Assembly (NCBI GenBank): GCA_021849525.1
Contig: JAJZSS010000002.1
Coordinates: 1-17,339, forward strand
Reading direction: 5' to 3'
From: Chloroflexota bacterium
Lineage (GTDB): Bacteria > Chloroflexota > Anaerolineae > Anaerolineales > UBA4823
DNA length: 17,339 nucleotides
This document shows, piece after piece, positions 14,085 through 17,339 of this stretch (the stretch's first letter is position 1; every line of letters starts with the position of its first letter). The translations under genes were made by a program, and so were the position numbers. A model generated the notes under the pieces. That model worked only from the letters and a program-made list of their open reading frames with translations, was not told the origin of the DNA and ran no database searches.

Positions 14085-15983
14085 ATGGCAAAAATCATTG
14101 GCATAGACCTGGGCACCACCAATTCTGTCGTGGCGGTCATGGAGGGCGGCGAACCGGTAGTCATCCCATCGGCAGAGGGTGAACGTCTGGTCCCATCCGT
14201 CGTAGCTGTCAATAAAAACCACGAGCGACTTGTGGGTCGGGTGGCGCGCAATCAGGGGGTGATGAATTCAGAAAATACGATCTACTCGATCAAACGCTAC
14301 ATGGGTCGCAAGTTCAACGATGCCGAAGTACAGAAGGCTTTGAAACGCGCCCCATATAAAGTCGCCGAAGCCCCCAATGGGGATGTGCGGGTTATTTTAG
14401 ACGGGAAAGAATACTCCCCACCAGAAATCTCAGCCATGGTACTGGCAAAGATTAAGCGCGACGCTGAAGCCTATCTGGGCGAGACAGTCACGCAGGCAGT
14501 GATTACCGTTCCGGCGTACTTCAACGATGCCCAGCGGAATGCCACCAAAGATGCTGGCAAGATTGCAGGCCTGGAAGTTCTGCGGATTATTAACGAGCCC
14601 ACTGCTTCATCACTGGCTTATGGCCTGGACAAGAAAAAAGATGAGGTGATCGCGGTCTATGACCTGGGCGGCGGCACGTTTGATATCTCTATTCTGGATG
14701 TCGGCGATGGTGTGTTCCAGGTTCGCTCCACCAGCGGCGATACCTTCCTCGGCGGTGATGATTTTGATCTGCGGATCATCGACTACATTGCTGAAGAATT
14801 TCAACGCCAGAACGGGATAGACCTGCGCAATGACCGCCAGGCGCTACAACGCCTGCGCGAAGCCGGCGAAAAAGCCAAGATCGAGCTTTCCAGCGTTCTC
14901 CAGACAGAGATTAATCTGCCCTACATCACTGCTGACGCCAGCGGCCCCAAGCACCTGGTGATGACTTTGACCCGCGCCAAGCTGGAACAGCTGACCCGTG
15001 ACCTGATCGAACGCTCATTGGAGCCTGTGCGCCATGCCCTGCGGGATGCTGGATTAGAACCCGGTCAGATAAACGAAGTAGTCCTGGTCGGTGGAATGAC
15101 CCGCATGCCTGCAGTTCAGGAAGCGGTGCGCAAGCTCTTCAATAAAGAACCGCACAAGGGCGTCAACCCGGACGAAGTTGTTGCGATCGGGGCAGCCATC
15201 CAGGCAGGCGTTCTGGGCGGAGAGGTTAAAGACATCCTCCTGCTGGATGTGACCCCCCTGACTCTATCGGTCGAAACCCTGGGTGCGGTTGCCACACCAT
15301 TGATCGAACGCAATACAACCATCCCGACGCGTAAGAGCCAGATTTTCTCTACTGCCAGCGACAACCAGTCGCAGGTGGAAATTCATGTTCTTCAGGGCGA
15401 GCGCCCGATGGCAGCCGACAATAAATCGCTCGGTCGCTTCATCCTCGATGGCTTACCCCCAGCGCCGCGCGGTATTCCTCAGGTGGAAGTTACCTTTGAT
15501 ATCGACGCCAATGGGATCTTGAAAGTAACTGCTTCGGATAAAGCAACCAACCGCAGCCAACACATTACAATTACTGCCTCTTCTGGTCTGAATGATGCTG
15601 AAGTTGAGCGCATGCGCAAAGAGGCTGAACAACACGCCGATGAAGACCGTAAACGGAAAGATCTGATTGAATCCCGCAACAACGCTGATAATGCCGCGTA
15701 CACGGCCGAGAAGGTCCTGCGCGACCTGGGTGACAAAATTCCGGGTGATCTCAAGAGCAACGTCGAAAGTGAAGTTCAAAAGGTCCGCTCGGTTATGAAT
15801 GAAGATGATGTCGAAGCGATCCGCAAGGCGACCGAGAGTTTGAACGAAGTCGTTCAAAAAGTAGGCGCTGCGGCTTACCAACAGGCCGGACCAGCACCTG
15901 AAGGTGCTGGTCCCAGCCAGGGTGATAACCCGGGCGGCTCTGGCGATGAAGATGTAGTGGATGGCGAATTTCGTAACGCCTGA
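14085..15983 (+). CDS. dnaK: Molecular chaperone DnaK (Hsp70)
   Basis: DnaK is the ATP-dependent Hsp70 that binds exposed hydrophobic peptides with DnaJ and GrpE. The 632-residue product has normal length. The start [20 protein letters not shown] holds the phosphate-1 loop. Also present are [33 protein letters not shown], the phosphate-2 loop [12 protein letters not shown], and [14 protein letters not shown]. The [18 protein letters not shown] linker joins the nucleotide domain to the substrate domain, and the tail ends [12 protein letters not shown], the conserved C-terminus. ATG 14085 is chosen because GGAGG lies eight bases upstream; an open frame reaching back into grpE is rejected. The C-terminal disordered tail is encoded partly by a perfect hairpin at 15888-15913. 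Confidence 0.98.
   Translation: MAKIIGIDLGTTNSVVAVMEGGEPVVIPSAEGERLVPSVVAVNKNHERLVGRVARNQGVMNSENTIYSIKRYMGRKFNDAEVQKALKRAPYKVAEAPNGDVRVILDGKEYSPPEISAMVLAKIKRDAEAYLGETVTQAVITVPAYFNDAQRNATKDAGKIAGLEVLRIINEPTASSLAYGLDKKKDEVIAVYDLGGGTFDISILDVGDGVFQVRSTSGDTFLGGDDFDLRIIDYIAEEFQRQNGIDLRNDRQALQRLREAGEKAKIELSSVLQTEINLPYITADASGPKHLVMTLTRAKLEQLTRDLIERSLEPVRHALRDAGLEPGQINEVVLVGGMTRMPAVQEAVRKLFNKEPHKGVNPDEVVAIGAAIQAGVLGGEVKDILLLDVTPLTLSVETLGAVATPLIERNTTIPTRKSQIFSTASDNQSQVEIHVLQGERPMAADNKSLGRFILDGLPPAPRGIPQVEVTFDIDANGILKVTASDKATNRSQHITITASSGLNDAEVERMRKEAEQHADEDRKRKDLIESRNNADNAAYTAEKVLRDLGDKIPGDLKSNVESEVQKVRSVMNEDDVEAIRKATESLNEVVQKVGAAAYQQAGPAPEGAGPSQGDNPGGSGDEDVVDGEFRNA
15888..15913 (+). other. Strong hairpin inside the 3' end of dnaK
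   Basis: A perfect 11-bp stem, GGACCAGCACC paired with GGTGCTGGTCC, closes a TGAA loop. It codes for part of the Gly/Pro/Ala tail of DnaK, a region with little constraint on sequence. Being GC-rich and perfect it should fold stably in the mRNA. No U-tract follows. Confidence 0.7.
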
Positions 15984-16009
15984 TCCACACCCTGACGACA
16001 TGTAAGCAG

Positions 16010-16041
16010 AAAGGTTGGAAACCAAATGGTTTCCAACCTTT
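16010..16041 (+). other. Strong hairpin between dnaK and dnaJ
   Basis: A perfect 14-bp stem, AAAGGTTGGAAACC paired with GGTTTCCAACCTTT, encloses an AAAT loop. It begins 26 bases after the dnaK stop and ends 24 bases before the dnaJ ATG. Only TTTAAAT trails the stem, so it is a poor terminator. A role in partial termination or in protecting the dnaK mRNA 3' end is inferred. Confidence 0.75.
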
Positions 16042-16065
16042 AAATCCTTAAACACAGGCAATTGT

Positions 16066-17196
16066 ATGACCCAACGCGACTATTACGAAATCCTGGGTGT
16101 CCCTCGCTCAGCCAGCCCAGACGATCTAAAAGCAGCTTTTCGTAAGCTTGCGCGCCAGTTCCATCCGGACGTAAACAAAGAGCCAGACGCTGAAGAAAAG
16201 TTTAAAGAAATCAACGAAGCCTACGCTGTGCTATCGGATACCGACAAACGCTCAGCTTATGACCGATTTGGTCATGCCGGTGTGAAAGGTGCAGGAGGAG
16301 CACAGGATTTTAATGTCGATTTCAATGATTTTGCCGATATATTTGGCGATTTGTTTGGGTTTGGGGGCATGGGCGGGCGCAGCAGCCGGCGCAGCCGGAA
16401 TATGCCCCGCCGAGGAGATGACCTGCAAATTGCGCTCGAGCTGACTTTCGAAGAATCCGTATTCGGCGTTGAAAAAGAAATCGAAATTACCCGCGATGAG
16501 GTTTGCACGACCTGCAGCGGCAGTGGGGCTGAGCCAGGCACCTCCCCGGTGCGCTGCGCTACCTGCAATGGCAGCGGCGAAGTGCGCCAGGTCCGCCAGA
16601 CGATCCTGGGCTCGATGGTTCAGGTGGCTACCTGCCCTACCTGCCGAGGACAGGGCGAGACCATCGCCACACCCTGCCATTCCTGCCAGGGACGAGGACT
16701 GGAACGTAAAACTCGCAAGAAAATTGTGGCAATCCCCGGCGGCGTTGATACTGGCAACCAGATCCGCCTGGCCAGTGAGGGCCAGCCTGGGGTTAACGGC
16801 GGTCCAGGCGGTAACCTGTACGTCCTGATCCAGGTCAAACCACACAAATTCTTCCGCCGGCGTGAATTCGACATCTTGATGGATTTGAATGTCAACATTG
16901 CTCAGGCCGCCCTGGGTGCAGAGGTGGAAATTCCTACTGTCGATGGTCCTACCAAGCTAAAAATACCTGCCGGCACACAGCCAGGTAAGGTTCTGACGCT
17001 ACGCTCGAAAGGCATCCCCCATCTGCGCGGCAATGGGCGCGGCGACCAAAAAGTGATCATCAATGTGGAAGTACCATCACGGCTAACCACTGAACAGCGC
17101 GAGCTGTTTGAACAGCTCGCCAAAAGTCTGGGAAGTGAAGTGCGCCCGCAAGAGCGCAGCTTCTTAGACTGGCTCAAAGAAACCCTGGGCGGCTAA
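16066..17196 (+). CDS. dnaJ: Molecular chaperone DnaJ (Hsp40, type I)
   Basis: DnaJ delivers substrates to DnaK and stimulates its ATPase. The 376-residue product has the full type I layout: a J domain at 4-70 with HPD at 33-35 and KFKEINEAYAVLSD, a Gly/Phe-rich stretch (FGDLFGFGGMGG), then four zinc-binding repeats CTTCSGSG, CATCNGSG, CPTCRGQG and CHSCQGRG, followed by the two beta-barrel substrate domains (KPHKFFRRREFDILMDLNV and later EVPSRLTTEQRELFEQL). ATG 16066 is chosen because MTQRDYYEILGV is the standard start. The frame extends upstream to 16015 through the intergenic hairpin, which is rejected. The ribosome-binding site is weak (CAGG). It is the fourth gene of the HrcA-controlled operon, placed behind a strong hairpin that may lower its expression relative to dnaK. 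Confidence 0.97.
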   Translation: MTQRDYYEILGVPRSASPDDLKAAFRKLARQFHPDVNKEPDAEEKFKEINEAYAVLSDTDKRSAYDRFGHAGVKGAGGAQDFNVDFNDFADIFGDLFGFGGMGGRSSRRSRNMPRRGDDLQIALELTFEESVFGVEKEIEITRDEVCTTCSGSGAEPGTSPVRCATCNGSGEVRQVRQTILGSMVQVATCPTCRGQGETIATPCHSCQGRGLERKTRKKIVAIPGGVDTGNQIRLASEGQPGVNGGPGGNLYVLIQVKPHKFFRRREFDILMDLNVNIAQAALGAEVEIPTVDGPTKLKIPAGTQPGKVLTLRSKGIPHLRGNGRGDQKVIINVEVPSRLTTEQRELFEQLAKSLGSEVRPQERSFLDWLKETLGG

Positions 17197-17206
17197 TAAA
17201 CAAATC

Positions 17207-17226
17207 CAGGCGGGGTGACCCGCCTG
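17207..17226 (+). terminator. Hairpin between dnaJ and prmA, possible weak terminator
   Basis: A perfect 8-bp stem, CAGGCGGG paired with CCCGCCTG, closes a GTGA loop. ATTGATTTAA follows, a poor U-tract, so termination would be partial. It begins 11 bases after the dnaJ stop. Confidence 0.5.
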
Positions 17227-17248
17227 ATTGATTTAATCCGAGGTATAT

Positions 17249-17339
17249 ATGGAAGATGCAACCTGGCTGGAAGTTTCCCTGGTGGTAGATGGCGAATTGG
17301 CAGAGGCTGTAGCTGAACCCCTTTGTCATTTACACCGCA
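17249..17339 (+). CDS. prmA: Ribosomal protein L11 methyltransferase, N-terminal fragment
   Basis: Only the first 30 codons are in the window, starting MEDATWLEVSLVVDGELAEA and running off the end. The TWLEVSL opening, with a following Glu/Ala-rich helix, resembles the N-terminal substrate-binding domain of PrmA, which trimethylates ribosomal protein L11. prmA directly after dnaJ is a common gene order in bacteria, which adds weight. ATG 17249 is preceded by GAGG five bases upstream. The SAM-binding catalytic domain is outside the window, so the call depends on the short N-terminus and context. Confidence 0.7.
   Translation, partial: MEDATWLEVSLVVDGELAEAVAEPLCHLHR

Overview
The window looks like chromosomal DNA of a Chloroflexota bacterium, probably class Anaerolineae. 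This placement is inferred from several points together: a HrcA/CIRCE-controlled hrcA-grpE-dnaK-dnaJ cluster and groESL, RNase J as the ribonuclease, an F420-type luciferase-like oxidoreductase, and exported TPR proteins with Thr/Pro-rich linkers and tails. No 16S or other decisive marker is present, so it remains a judgement. There is no mobile element, CRISPR array, tRNA or rRNA gene. The DNA is compact core genome, and the less ordinary content lies between and at the ends of the genes.

Layout. 1-1262: the end of a luciferase-like (F420-type) oxidoreductase gene, then pcm (protein-isoaspartate methyltransferase), both on +. They converge on rnj (RNase J, -), and a shared hairpin overlaps the pcm stop codon. 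2923-3126: a roughly 190-nt leader of rnj, starting at a perfect-consensus sigma-70 promoter. It folds into several hairpins and ends in an intrinsic terminator just before the rnj start codon. 3205-5321: groES-groEL (-), with a strong promoter, a perfect CIRCE operator and a clear terminator. 5376-8177: two tandem paralogous membrane-anchored TPR genes (-), with their own promoter and terminator. 8224-9062: trmD (+), with a promoter placed so that the GTG start is probably the first base of the mRNA. 9147-12205: an MFS transporter, galE and an RluA-type pseudouridine synthase (+), closely spaced. 12263-17339: promoter, perfect CIRCE, hrcA-grpE-dnaK-dnaJ and the start of prmA (+). Strong hairpins lie at the end of dnaK and between dnaK/dnaJ and dnaJ/prmA.

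How it works together. HrcA made from the second heat-shock operon should bind both CIRCE sites. It would repress groESL and its own operon, with GroEL normally acting as the folding partner that keeps HrcA active. Both major chaperone machines, protein repair (Pcm) and RNA maturation or decay enzymes (RNase J, TrmD, RluA family) are therefore grouped within 17 kb.

The best candidate for something undescribed is the rnj leader RNA. Its long-range closing stem and its terminator cannot form together, which is the architecture of an attenuator or riboswitch, and I could not match it to a known class by eye. Second is the pair of TPR proteins that share an uncharacterised C-terminal module.
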